From contig NZ_JAAMFG010000034.1 of NCBI RefSeq assembly GCF_011064545.1, forward strand, positions 496,001 through 560,000: a stretch of DNA of 64,000 nucleotides. Direction: 5' to 3'. A model generated the notes under the pieces. It was not told where the DNA came from. It did not search any database and was given only the letters and a program-made list of their open reading frames with translations. This document shows, piece after piece, positions 20,673-28,900 of the stretch (its first letter is position 1; every line of letters starts with the position of its first letter). Origin of the DNA: Wenzhouxiangella sp. XN24. Its GTDB lineage: Bacteria > Pseudomonadota > Gammaproteobacteria > Steroidobacterales > XN24. The position numbers were made by a program, and so were the translations under genes.

Positions 20673-21224
20673 ATGAGCCTCAGAATCTCCTTCGAACTCA
20701 GCGACAAGGACGTCAGACATTTCCGGGACGCGATGCGCAAGGCACGTGCTGCCGTCCGCGACTCGGAAGATTCCGAGATCATCGCTGCGGCGCGGGAATC
20801 CTTCATCAACGTGACCACGACCCGGGTCCCGCACTATGTGCGCGAGCGGATCGACCGGCTGCGGGCCATGGTGGAAATGCTCGAGGACGAGGAGTGGCGC
20901 ATGACGCGCAGCGAGCGCGAACGCATCCTGGCCTCCCTGGTCTATTTCTGTGACCCGGACGACCTGATTCCGGACCATATCCCGGGGCTCGGGTTCCTCG
21001 ACGACGCGATCATGGTGGAGCTGGCCTTCCGCGAGCTCAGGCACGAGATCGAGGCCTACCAGGACTTCCGCGAGTATCGCCACAAGTACGACTCCGGCTT
21101 TCGCCTGCGCCGTAATGCCAAGGTCCGGGCGGACAAGCTCGCCGCGCGCGTGGAGCAGCTGCGCGAGCGCGCGGCCCGCCGGCGGGAGCGCGACGCCGAC
21201 CAGGGCGGCCCGAAGATCCTCTAG
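20673..21224 (+). CDS. DUF1232 (YkvA-like) protein
   Basis: 183 residues. The central segment VYFCDPDDLIPDHIPGLGFLD is the hallmark of the YkvA/DUF1232 family, whose function is unknown. There is no clear signal peptide; the motif region is only moderately hydrophobic. N- and C-terminal parts are rich in charged helices (RERIDRLRAMVEML and VEQLRERAARRRERD), suggesting coiled coils. A TTGACG hexamer at 20615-20620 may be its -35 element, with a weak -10. It is followed after 9 bp by a ParA-family gene, so the pair may be cotranscribed. Confidence 0.8.
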   Translation: MSLRISFELSDKDVRHFRDAMRKARAAVRDSEDSEIIAAARESFINVTTTRVPHYVRERIDRLRAMVEMLEDEEWRMTRSERERILASLVYFCDPDDLIPDHIPGLGFLDDAIMVELAFRELRHEIEAYQDFREYRHKYDSGFRLRRNAKVRADKLAARVEQLRERAARRRERDADQGGPKIL

Positions 21225-21233
21225 CAACTCGCC

Positions 21234-22001
21234 ATGCAGAGAGTGATCTTCAACCAGAAGGGTGGCGTCGGAAAATCCAGCATCACCGCGAACCTCGCCG
21301 CGATCAGCGCGGTCCGGGGCCGTGACACGCTGGTCGTGGACCTCGACCCGCAAGGCAACTCGACCCAGTACCTGCTGGGGGATGCGTGGGAGACCGCCAC
21401 ATCGGACGCGGCCCAGTTCTTCAGCGATTCGCTATCGATACGGATACTGCCGCGCGATCCGCTGCGCTACGTCACGCCGACTCCTCACGAGGGCCTGCAT
21501 GTGCTCGCCTCCTCCCCGGAACTGGCCGAGTTGCAGGCGAAGCTCGAGTCGCGTCACAAGATCTACAAGCTGCGCGAGCTGCTTTCGAAGCTCGCGGAGC
21601 AGTTCGACGCCATCTACGTGGATACGCCGCCGGCCTTCAATTTCTATACGCTGTCGGCGCTGATCGCCGCGGACACCTGCCTGATTCCCTTCGACTGCGA
21701 CGATTTCTCGCGGCGCGCGCTGTACACGCTGCTGGAGAATGTCGAGGAGACCCGCGCCGACCACAATCCCGACCTGAGTGTCGAGGGGATCGTCATCAAC
21801 CAGTTTCTCTCGCGCGCCAACCTGCCGCAGCGGCTGGTGGAGGAACTGCGCGCGGAAGGCTTGCCGGTGCTGGACACCAAGTTGTCGTCCAGCGTGAAGA
21901 TGCGCGAATCACACGAGCAGTGCATGCCGCTGATTCATCTCGCACCGCGCCACAAGCTGACCGAAGAGTTCGTCGCCCTGTACGACGAACTCGAGGGCTG
22001 A
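21234..22001 (+). CDS. ParA-family ATPase (orphan)
   Basis: 255 residues. The deviant Walker A is KGGVGKSS near residues 9-16, with VVDLDPQGNST (Walker A') and IYVDTPPA (Walker B). These P-loop ATPases position chromosomes, plasmids or protein complexes. No parB gene or parS-like site is adjacent, and the 9-bp spacing links it to the DUF1232 gene, so it is probably not the chromosomal segregation ParA. A cargo-positioning role is possible but unproven. Confidence 0.88.
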   Translation: MQRVIFNQKGGVGKSSITANLAAISAVRGRDTLVVDLDPQGNSTQYLLGDAWETATSDAAQFFSDSLSIRILPRDPLRYVTPTPHEGLHVLASSPELAELQAKLESRHKIYKLRELLSKLAEQFDAIYVDTPPAFNFYTLSALIAADTCLIPFDCDDFSRRALYTLLENVEETRADHNPDLSVEGIVINQFLSRANLPQRLVEELRAEGLPVLDTKLSSSVKMRESHEQCMPLIHLAPRHKLTEEFVALYDELEG

Positions 22002-22016
22002 ACCGGCCGGCCGGCT

Positions 22017-22724
22017 TCAGCCGTCGTCGCCTTCCTTCGCGTCGCCGCCGGAATCCCCCCCGCTCATCATGCTTTCCTCGAGCTTTTCCCAGGCCCGGTG
22101 GCTGGCGCCGAAGGCATCCTGGTAGTCGCGGATGGCCGCCGTGACGACCTTGGCGGCATGCTCCCGGCCGTAAGTCGCGGTGATCTCGACGCCCGAGGTC
22201 ATGTTCGGGCCCATCTTGTAGGTGCTGAAGTAGTGCTGCAGCCGCTGGATCATGACATGCGGCAGGTCGCTGATGTCCTTGGCTTCGCTCCAGACGTTGT
22301 CGTTGCGGAGCACGGCGATGATCTTGTCGTCGGCCTCGCCGCCGTCGATCATCTGGATGCCGCCGATGACGCAGGTATTGAGGAGGATGTCGCCGCGCTC
22401 GATCTGTCGCTCGCTGATCACGCAGATGTCCAGCGGGTCCCCGTCGGCGCGCTTGGCGCCGGGCGTCAGCTTGCGCACCCGCTCATCGCAATAGGTCTGC
22501 GGCACGAAGCCGTACAACACGGGCGGCGCCGCCGAGGTGCGCTGCGGGCGATCCACGATGGTGTAGCCTGACACCTTGTCGACTTCGTATTTCACGAGAT
22601 CGAAGGGGGTGATCTCGATGTACGCGCGCACCTCGAAGGGCGGGTTCGTTCCCGGCTCGAGCCCATGCCACGGATGTGGCCGCCAGCTATGGAACGGCTC
22701 GGCCCGGTCTTTTTCGTCACTCAT
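22017..22724 (-). CDS. ppa: Inorganic pyrophosphatase, family I
   Basis: 235 residues from the ATG at 22724, preceded by AGGAGG at a slightly long spacing. The metal-binding signature DGDPLDICV is intact, and YGFVPQTYCDE and DDKIIAVL are present. Hydrolyses pyrophosphate to phosphate, driving biosynthesis. It is about 60 residues longer than E. coli Ppa: the N-terminus has an extra FHSWRPHPWHGLEPG segment and the C-terminus a Gly/Asp-rich tail. The upstream frame to 23129 is antisense to a membrane protein gene and is rejected. It is convergent with the parA-like gene. Confidence 0.93.
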   Translation of the reverse strand: MSDEKDRAEPFHSWRPHPWHGLEPGTNPPFEVRAYIEITPFDLVKYEVDKVSGYTIVDRPQRTSAAPPVLYGFVPQTYCDERVRKLTPGAKRADGDPLDICVISERQIERGDILLNTCVIGGIQMIDGGEADDKIIAVLRNDNVWSEAKDISDLPHVMIQRLQHYFSTYKMGPNMTSGVEITATYGREHAAKVVTAAIRDYQDAFGASHRAWEKLEESMMSGGDSGGDAKEGDDG

Positions 22725-22787
22725 CGCCCCTGAACCTCCTGTAGACACACACGAATCCGCCCGGCCGGGCGGTCCGAACAAGCTTAC

Positions 22788-23354
22788 ATGAACACACTCG
22801 CTTCGCCCGCCCCCGCCTGGCTTCCCGTCGTCGCCAATGCGGTGGGTTTCAACATCGTATGGGCCGTCACGGTCTTCGGCGCCGCCGCCGGACTGGCGTG
22901 GGCCGGCCCGGCTGCAGTACTCATATTCGCCGCCCTGCAGGTCTCCATGTCGGCGCGTCCCCATTACGACGTGGCGGCAATGGCCGTATTCGCGACGGCG
23001 GGAATCGCCATCGACAGCGCCTGGTCGCTGTCCGGCGCGCTCAGCTACGCCGCCGGCTGGCCGTCCCCGCATTTTGCGCCGATCTGGCTGGTGACGCTGT
23101 GGGCGGGCTTCTCGCTCACACTGGGACACTCGCTGGCGTGGTTGCGTCCGCGCCTCGCGCTGGCCGCCGCTTTCGGTTTCTTCGGCGGCGGCTTCTCCTA
23201 CTGGGTCGGCGCGCGTCTCGGCGCCGTGGAACTGGCGATCCCCGGCCCCCTCTACGGGCTGCTCGTCGGGCTGTGCTGGGCCGTGGCGCTGCCGTTGCTC
23301 ATCCGCGCAACCGACGTGGTCGCGCAGCGCCGCCTACCAGCGAACCAGTGCTGA
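22788..23354 (+). CDS. DUF2878 integral membrane protein
   Basis: 188 residues and strongly hydrophobic, with about five or six predicted membrane helices (for example [20 protein letters not shown] and [18 protein letters not shown]). The NAVGFNIVW and [13 protein letters not shown] motifs resemble the DUF2878 family of unknown function. It is divergent from ppa, and its last 21 bp overlap the fabH 3' end on the other strand. Confidence 0.75.
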   Translation: MNTLASPAPAWLPVVANAVGFNIVWAVTVFGAAAGLAWAGPAAVLIFAALQVSMSARPHYDVAAMAVFATAGIAIDSAWSLSGALSYAAGWPSPHFAPIWLVTLWAGFSLTLGHSLAWLRPRLALAAAFGFFGGGFSYWVGARLGAVELAIPGPLYGLLVGLCWAVALPLLIRATDVVAQRRLPANQC

Positions 23355-24299
23355 CCCCCAGGTAAAGCCTCCGCCGAAGGCCTCGAGCAGCAACAGGTCG
23401 CCGGACTTGATGCGCCCGTCCCGCACGGCCACGTCGAGCGCCATCGGCACCGAGGCCGCCGAGGTGTTGCCGTGGTCCTGCACCGTCAGGATGACCCGCT
23501 CCATCGGCAGCTCGAGCTTTTTCGCCGTCGCCTGGATGATGCGGATGTTCGCCTGGTGCGGGATGAGCCAGTCGATGTCTTTTTTCTGCAGCCCGTTCGC
23601 CAGAAGCGTCTCGTCTACGATCCGTCCGAGCGTATTGACCGCGACCTTGAACACCTCGTTGCCCTTCATCTGGATCGAGTTCGCGCCCCCCACCGGCTGC
23701 ATGCCGAGCGACACCCCGGTCGGGAAATACAACAGGTCCTTGTACTGGCCGTCCGCGTGCAGGTGGGTCGAGACCAGCCCGGGGGCGGAATCCGCGCGCA
23801 GCACCACGGCCCCGGCGCCGTCACCGAACAACACGGCGGTGGTGCGGTCCGTCCAGTCGGTGATGCGACTGATGGTCTCGCCACCCACCACGAGCGCGGT
23901 CCTGGCGCTGCCGGACTGGATGAACTTGTCGGCCACCGATAACGCATAGAGGAAACCGGTGCAGGCGGCCTCGACACTGAACGCGGGGCAGCCGTGCATG
24001 CCGAGCCGGCTCTGCAGCAGCACGCCGACGTTGGGAAACACCTGGTCGGGCGTGGTCGTGCCCACCACGATGAGATCGATCTCCTCGGGCCCGACGCCCG
24101 CCGCCTCCAGTGCATTCCGCGCGGCATGTTCGCAGAGATCCGTGGTGCCCTGGCCTTCCAGCGCGATGTGCCGGCGCTCGATGCCGGTGCGGGAACGGAT
24201 CCATTCGTCGCTGGTATCGACCAGCTTCTCCAGGTCCGCATTGGTGACGATGTTCTCGGGGAGGTACCGCCCGGTGCCGATGATGCGCGAATAGATCAT
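23334..24299 (-). CDS. fabH: Beta-ketoacyl-ACP synthase III
   Basis: 321 residues from the ATG at 24299. Catalytic triad: Cys113 in EAACTGF, His in IPHQANIR and Asn in DHGNTSAAS. Condenses acetyl-CoA with malonyl-ACP to start fatty-acid chains. Its start overlaps the plsX stop (ATGA). The usual fabD-fabG-acpP genes do not follow; the operon ends here against a convergent gene. Confidence 0.97.
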   Translation of the reverse strand: MIYSRIIGTGRYLPENIVTNADLEKLVDTSDEWIRSRTGIERRHIALEGQGTTDLCEHAARNALEAAGVGPEEIDLIVVGTTTPDQVFPNVGVLLQSRLGMHGCPAFSVEAACTGFLYALSVADKFIQSGSARTALVVGGETISRITDWTDRTTAVLFGDGAGAVVLRADSAPGLVSTHLHADGQYKDLLYFPTGVSLGMQPVGGANSIQMKGNEVFKVAVNTLGRIVDETLLANGLQKKDIDWLIPHQANIRIIQATAKKLELPMERVILTVQDHGNTSAASVPMALDVAVRDGRIKSGDLLLLEAFGGGFTWGSALVRW

Positions 24300-25324
24300 T
24301 CCGAGTGCTCCGGGAAGGTGTATTCCGCCATCACGCGACCGATCCGGGTCGGCACGCCCTGTTGCGCCTCGAGCACCGCCGTGGCGACGGCCGTGGCGAA
24401 AGCCGTCTCGTCGGCCCCGCCGTGGCTCTTGATCACGATGCCCTGCAGGCCCACGAAACTGGCGCCATTGTAGCGCCGCGGGTCGATGCGTGCGGCGAGC
24501 GAGCGAAACAGCGGCGCCGCGCCGAGCGCCATGGCCCGGCTCAGGATGCTGCGCTTGATCTCCTCGCGCGTGATCCGGGCCAGCATCCGCGCCGTGCCCT
24601 CGATCGTCTTGAGGGCGACATTCCCGGTAAACCCGTCCGTGACCACCAGGTCCACGCGTCCCGACATGATGTCGGTGCCCTCGACGAAACCCTCGTAGTT
24701 CAGACGGCTTTCCCGCAGCCACTGGTGGGCATGCTTCAGGGTGCTGCTGCCCTTGATGTCCTCCGTGCCGATATTCAACAGGCCGATCCGCGGCTTCGCC
24801 ACCCTGTGCAGGTCGCTGGCCACGATATCGCCCATCACGGCGAACTCGCACAGCTGGCGTGCCGTGCACACGGAATTGGCGCCGAGATCGAGCATCAGGG
24901 TCTGTCCGCCGAGCGCCGGGATCGCCGAGATGATGGCGGGCCGGTCGACACCCGGCAGCATCTTGAGGACGAACTTGGCGGTCGCCATGAGGGCGCCCGT
25001 GTTCCCCGCGCTGACACAGGCAGCGGCCCGTCCGTCCTTCACGAGATTGATCGCGACCCGCATCGAGGAATCCCGCTTGCGGCGCAGGGCCTCGCCCGGT
25101 GGCTCGTCCATGCTCACGACCTGTGAAGCGGCCTCGATGGTCACCCGGGCGCGCAGCCCGGCCGAGCGGTGCTCGACGAGCGGCTCCAGCTGCTCGGGCA
25201 ATCCCACGAGTATGGCGCGCAATTCGGGTCGCCGGCGCAACAGGTCCAAGGTGGCACCGACGGGCACCGCGGGCGCGCTGTCTCCGCCCATGGCGTCGAT
25301 CGCGATGGTCAGCGGCTGGGACAT
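24296..25324 (-). CDS. plsX: Phosphate acyltransferase PlsX
   Basis: 342 residues starting [15 protein letters not shown], the family hallmark. It makes acyl-phosphate from acyl-ACP for the PlsY route of phosphatidic acid synthesis. Motifs SAGNTGALM and [15 protein letters not shown] are present. The start at 25324 removes an upstream GC-driven extension. It lies 55 bp after rpmF and overlaps fabH, giving yceD-rpmF-plsX-fabH as one unit. Confidence 0.97.
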   Translation of the reverse strand: MSQPLTIAIDAMGGDSAPAVPVGATLDLLRRRPELRAILVGLPEQLEPLVEHRSAGLRARVTIEAASQVVSMDEPPGEALRRKRDSSMRVAINLVKDGRAAACVSAGNTGALMATAKFVLKMLPGVDRPAIISAIPALGGQTLMLDLGANSVCTARQLCEFAVMGDIVASDLHRVAKPRIGLLNIGTEDIKGSSTLKHAHQWLRESRLNYEGFVEGTDIMSGRVDLVVTDGFTGNVALKTIEGTARMLARITREEIKRSILSRAMALGAAPLFRSLAARIDPRRYNGASFVGLQGIVIKSHGGADETAFATAVATAVLEAQQGVPTRIGRVMAEYTFPEHSE

Positions 25325-25379
25325 GGAACCGGGGTGGCGTCGAGGGCGAAGGCGCGCGGCCGCGGCAGGCCGACGACGG

Positions 25380-25571
25380 CTATTCCTCGTCCACCACCGT
25401 CGCGACTTCGATGACCTTCTTGCCGCGGTAGAAACCATCGGCCGTCACATGATGACGTCGATGGGTCTCGCCGCTGGTCGGATCCACTGACAATGCCGGC
25501 GCGCTGAGCGCGTCGTGGGAGCGACGCATGCCGCGCTTCGAGGGGGTCTTTCTGCTCTTTTGTACAGCCAT
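25380..25571 (-). CDS. rpmF: 50S ribosomal protein L32
   Basis: 63 residues. [22 protein letters not shown] is the canonical L32 N-terminus (here split only by reading), followed by GETHRRHHV and YRGKKVI. No zinc-ribbon cysteines are present, as in many gammaproteobacteria. It lies 19 bp after yceD and ahead of plsX, linking ribosome and lipid synthesis in one operon. Confidence 0.97.
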   Translation of the reverse strand: MAVQKSRKTPSKRGMRRSHDALSAPALSVDPTSGETHRRHHVTADGFYRGKKVIEVATVVDEE

Positions 25572-25590
25572 GGTGGCGTTGCTCCGTCAA

Positions 25591-26124
25591 TCAATTCTTG
25601 CGCTTGAGTTCCGCGAGCACCGCGAACGGGCTCGACGACTTTTGCCCGCCGTCCGCGGGCTCCAGGGCCGCCAGCTCGTCGGCCAGCGTCCCGCAATCTT
25701 CGCTCCGCTCATGTACCGGGAAAACCGGTATCGAAAGCAGGGCCTCGTCCTCGAGCAGTTGCCTCAGCGTCACGCCCGGCTCCGGCTCGCAATGCTCGAA
25801 GCCCGCCGCTGCTGCGCTCGGTCCGAGCTCGTTCCCGGCGCCGAAGAACAGCTTCGGTCGCGCCACCAGGTCGAGCGCCAACGGCTCCAGGCAGCGCTGG
25901 CAAAGGCAGCCCAGCCTGAATCCGATCTCGCCTTCCAGCAGCGGCGCGCCGTTCGCGTCCGGCTGGAACCGGACGTCGACGCGAACCCGCTGCGCCGAGA
26001 CGTCCCCGGCTTCGTCCACCGCGGCCAGCCGCGCCCATTCCCGCAACGGGGTTTCCACGCACACTCGCAAGCCCCTGGCCGCGAACGCCTTCGGCTCGAG
26101 CAATCGGTCAAGCTCGGCGGACAT
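25591..26124 (-). CDS. yceD: YceD (DUF177) protein
   Basis: 177 residues from the ATG at 26124. The CQRCLEPL motif and C-terminal PFAVLAELKRK are typical of YceD, a widespread protein cotranscribed with rpmF and implicated in 23S rRNA maturation or accumulation. The N-terminus (LDRLLEPKAFAARG) aligns with E. coli YceD, supporting this start. A near-consensus promoter ends only 9 bp upstream of the ATG, so the mRNA is predicted to be nearly leaderless. Confidence 0.93.
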   Translation of the reverse strand: MSAELDRLLEPKAFAARGLRVCVETPLREWARLAAVDEAGDVSAQRVRVDVRFQPDANGAPLLEGEIGFRLGCLCQRCLEPLALDLVARPKLFFGAGNELGPSAAAAGFEHCEPEPGVTLRQLLEDEALLSIPVFPVHERSEDCGTLADELAALEPADGGQKSSSPFAVLAELKRKN

Positions 26125-26133
26125 AAGCCGGCT

Positions 26134-26162
26134 AGAATATCTAGGGACGGCTTTCCTGTCAA
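26134..26162 (-). promoter_or_regulatory. Strong sigma70 promoter of yceD-rpmF-plsX-fabH
   Basis: Minus strand: perfect TTGACA (26157-26162), a 17-bp spacer and TATTCT (26134-26139). The expected transcription start is 26125-26128, immediately before the yceD ATG at 26122-26124. This leaves no room for a Shine-Dalgarno sequence. Confidence 0.75.
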
Positions 26163-26220
26163 AGCCCTGAAAGCTGTAAAGTTTTGCTCCCCGGCCGCTC
26201 ACCGCGATAGGCTTGCGCTC

Positions 26221-26832
26221 ATGAACCAGGTTTCGTCCCATCAGCCCCCCGTCCCCGAGTTGCTGCTGGCGTCCGCTTCGCGCTACCGCCGCGCGCTGCT
26301 CGAACGCCTCGGCGTCCCCTTCACACAGGTCGCTCCGGACATCGATGAAACGATCGGCCCGGACGAGACACCGGCCGATGCCGTATTGCGGCTCGCCCGG
26401 AGCAAGGCGCAGGCCGTGCTCGCCGGGCATCCGGATGCCATCGTCATCGCCTCGGACCAGGTCGCGCTGCGCGGGGACGAGATTCTCGGCAAGCCGGGCA
26501 ATGCTGAGCAGGCGATCCGGCAGCTCTCCCTGTCGGCCGGCCGGCAGGTCGAGTTTTTGACCGGCGTCTGTGTCATCCGCGGCGACCGCCCGAACGACCC
26601 GGCAGAGCACATGGACATCACGCGTGTCGTCTTTCGTCCGCTCGCGCCGGAGGAAATCCGGGATTACGTCGAGCGCGACGCACCGTTCGACTGCGCCGGC
26701 AGCTTCCGCGCGGAAGGACTCGGCATCGCGTTGTTCGAGCGGATCGACAGCCAGGACCCGACCGGGTTGATCGGTTTGCCCTTGATCTGGCTCGCGCAGG
26801 CTTTGCGCCGACTCGGGGTCCCCGTGCTATAG
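26221..26832 (+). CDS. Maf-family nucleotide pyrophosphatase (YceF type)
   Basis: 203 residues from the ATG at 26221. The start LLLASASRYRRALLERLGVPF and the motifs SDQVA, GKPG and GSFRAEGLG define Maf proteins; the sequence and neighbourhood (opposite yceD, beside rluC) match YceF, which hydrolyses m7GTP and related non-canonical nucleotides. It is divergent from yceD and convergent with a HAD phosphatase gene. Confidence 0.93.
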   Translation: MNQVSSHQPPVPELLLASASRYRRALLERLGVPFTQVAPDIDETIGPDETPADAVLRLARSKAQAVLAGHPDAIVIASDQVALRGDEILGKPGNAEQAIRQLSLSAGRQVEFLTGVCVIRGDRPNDPAEHMDITRVVFRPLAPEEIRDYVERDAPFDCAGSFRAEGLGIALFERIDSQDPTGLIGLPLIWLAQALRRLGVPVL

Positions 26833-26861
26833 CGCGTCTCTGGTGCGTTTGCAGCGCGACT

Positions 26862-27527
26862 CTAGCGCGCGAGCGGTTCGCCCAGCACGGCCAGCAGCTC
26901 GTCGATGGCGCCGAGGCAGGCGAGCGGCGCAAAGGCATGAAGTCGCTCGGCCGCATGCGCACCGTAACTCACCGCGATCGCCGCCACCCCGGCACGCCGT
27001 GCCATCTCCAGGTCCCACTCGGTGTCCCCCACCATCAGGGTCTCGTCGGGACGTGCACCGACCTCGTCCATGAGTTCCAGCAACATGTCGGGGTTCGGCT
27101 TGGAGCGCGTGTCGTCGGCGGTACGCGTGCCCGCCATGAAACGCACCAGTCCCGTCGCCGCCAGCTCGCGTTCGAGGCCCACCCGACTCTTCCCGGTCGC
27201 CACGCCGAGCAAAAAGCCCCGGCCCGCCAGTGTCTCGACGACCTCCGCGGCCCGGGCGAACAGCTGGCTGGCCTGCCGCTCCGGCGCGAGAAAATGATCG
27301 CGATAAGCCTCCACGAAGGGCGTGAAGTCGTTTGCGCCGAGCTCGGGGAACAAGCGCTGCCAGGATTCCCGCAGGCCCAGGCCGATGATGTCGCGGATCG
27401 CTTCCGGAGAGCGTGCCGGGAAGCCGAGTTGCGCGATCGCGCCGGTGGCTGCGGCGACGATGTGCCCCGTCGAATCCATCAGGGTGCCGTCCCAGTCGAA
27501 CACCACCAGGCGCGTGCGGCTACCCAT
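26862..27527 (-). CDS. HAD-superfamily phosphatase (Gph-like)
   Basis: 221 residues from the ATG at 27527. HAD motif I VFDWDGTLMDS has nucleophile Asp11 and Asp13; motif II is GVATGKS, motif III KPNPDML and motif IV GDTEWDLEMA. The helical cap is of the phosphoglycolate phosphatase/beta-phosphoglucomutase type. The substrate is unknown. The start overlaps the rluC 3' end by 8 bp, so it is translationally coupled to rluC, as in Pseudomonas; E. coli lacks it here. Confidence 0.9.
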   Translation of the reverse strand: MGSRTRLVVFDWDGTLMDSTGHIVAAATGAIAQLGFPARSPEAIRDIIGLGLRESWQRLFPELGANDFTPFVEAYRDHFLAPERQASQLFARAAEVVETLAGRGFLLGVATGKSRVGLERELAATGLVRFMAGTRTADDTRSKPNPDMLLELMDEVGARPDETLMVGDTEWDLEMARRAGVAAIAVSYGAHAAERLHAFAPLACLGAIDELLAVLGEPLAR

Positions 27528-28482
27528 GGTGGGACTCCAGCCTGGAGAGCACCTCGCGGAGGTCCTCGGGCAGCGGGGCCGAATACATCTTCCATTCACC
27601 GCTGACCGGGTCTTCCCAGCCGACCGAAGCGGAATGCAGGAACAACCTCTGCAACCCCAGTTCCCGCATCTTGCGGTTGTAATCACGATCCCCGTAGCGC
27701 TCGTCACCGGCCAGCGGGTGCCCGGCCTCTGCGGCCTGCACCCGGATCTGGTGCGTGCGCCCCGTCATGATGCGCACTTCCAGCAACGAAGCCGCGGAAC
27801 CGATCTCGACCGGGCGAAAAATGCTCGCCGCCGTCTTGCCGGTCTCGTCCACCGTCACCACCCGCTCGCCGCCGCGCACGGTCTTTCGCAACCGGTCCTC
27901 GAGGCGCACCTGCCCGGCTTCCCAGCGGCCCTTCACCAGCGCGAGGTAGCGCTTTTCCACGCGCCCCTCGCGCAGCAGTTCGTGCAGGGCGCGCAGCATG
28001 CTGCGTCGCTTGGCGATCAGCAGGCAGCCGCTGGTCTCGCGGTCGAGCCGGTGCACCAGCTCCAGATAGGGCGCGTCCGGCCGCGCGGCGCGCAGCGCCT
28101 CGATGACCCCGTGCGACAGCCCGCTGCCCCCGTGCACCGCGATCCCGCTGGGCTTGTCGAGCACGATGAGCCGAGTGTCCTCGTGCAGGATCCGGCCTTC
28201 GAGCTCCAGCCCCGCAGATCGTCCCCGTCCGGTCGGGGCCCCCGGTTCCGGACGACGCACCGGAGGCAGGCGCACTTCATCGCCCGCCTGGAGGCGATAG
28301 TCCGGCTTCGCCCGCCCCTTGTTGACCCGGACCTCGCCCTTGCGCAACAAGCGATAGACATGGGACTTCGGCACACCCTTGAGGCGCGCAAGCAGGAAAT
28401 TGTCGAGTCGCTGGCCGGCTTCGTCTTCCCCGAGGGTGACGAATTGCACGGCCGGACGTTGATCTGCGACAGGGGGCACCAA
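27520..28482 (-). CDS. rluC: 23S rRNA pseudouridine synthase RluC
   Basis: 320 residues. An N-terminal S4-like RNA-binding domain (RLDNFLLARLKGVPKSHVYRL region) is followed by the catalytic RluA-family domain with Asp147 in HRLDRETSG. RluC modifies U955, U2504 and U2580 in E. coli numbering. It is divergent from rne, the same arrangement as in E. coli and Pseudomonas. Confidence 0.94.
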   Translation of the reverse strand: MVPPVADQRPAVQFVTLGEDEAGQRLDNFLLARLKGVPKSHVYRLLRKGEVRVNKGRAKPDYRLQAGDEVRLPPVRRPEPGAPTGRGRSAGLELEGRILHEDTRLIVLDKPSGIAVHGGSGLSHGVIEALRAARPDAPYLELVHRLDRETSGCLLIAKRRSMLRALHELLREGRVEKRYLALVKGRWEAGQVRLEDRLRKTVRGGERVVTVDETGKTAASIFRPVEIGSAASLLEVRIMTGRTHQIRVQAAEAGHPLAGDERYGDRDYNRKMRELGLQRLFLHSASVGWEDPVSGEWKMYSAPLPEDLREVLSRLESHHG

Positions 28483-28900
28483 ATTCTCCTCCCGGATTCA
28501 GGAGCTTAGCAATTGCTGGGGCGTCGGGCGGTTGCTATAGTACGCCACGGGCCACGCGACACGCTCCACGTAAAATCTTCCTGGACGTACGCGAGGCCGC
28601 TGGTTACGGGCCGGTCGCGGACCATTCGCTGGCCGGCATGCATTTTATTTTTCCACCGTTCGGTCGATGCCCCCTCCTGCCTCCGTTTGGCGGTTGTCCA
28701 GGAATCGGGGAGGCACAACAGGCCGCGGGCGGTGCCCGGCACGGATGAAATGATCGGCTTACTGCACTTGGTCATGACCGCTTTCCTGCCGAACCTGCAC
28801 GTCGGGTGCGCTTCAACGCGCCCGATCACGCCCCGCGTCCGCATGCCCGCCCCCGCTTACGGGAGGTTCTCGGCCGAACCGGATCTGCGAGTCCCTATCC
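28483..28900 (+). promoter_or_regulatory. rne promoter region and long 5' leader
   Basis: A 418-bp gap between rluC and rne with no convincing gene. A promoter at 28513-28541 (TTGCTG, 17-bp spacer, TATAGT) predicts transcription from about 28548 and a leader of about 350 nt. E. coli rne has a similarly long structured 5' UTR through which RNase E feedback-controls its own mRNA. An AU-rich stretch (28641-28653, attttatttttcc) is a candidate single-stranded cleavage site, and GC-rich self-complementary blocks flank it. Small frames in the gap lack coding character. Confidence 0.6.
28513..28541 (+). promoter_or_regulatory. Predicted sigma70 promoter of rne
   Basis: TTGCTG (28513-28518), a 17-bp spacer and TATAGT (28536-28541). 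Each hexamer has four or five consensus bases and the spacing is ideal. It lies about 360 bp ahead of the rne ATG. Confidence 0.65.

Noticed and set aside
21234-22001. Chromosome segregation parA
   Set aside because: No parB, no parS-like palindromes and no gidA/gidB neighbours.
22017-23129. Long N-terminal extension of pyrophosphatase
   Set aside because: The extension is antisense to the DUF2878 gene and lacks any domain; the ATG at 22724 has a ribosome-binding site and gives a complete enzyme.
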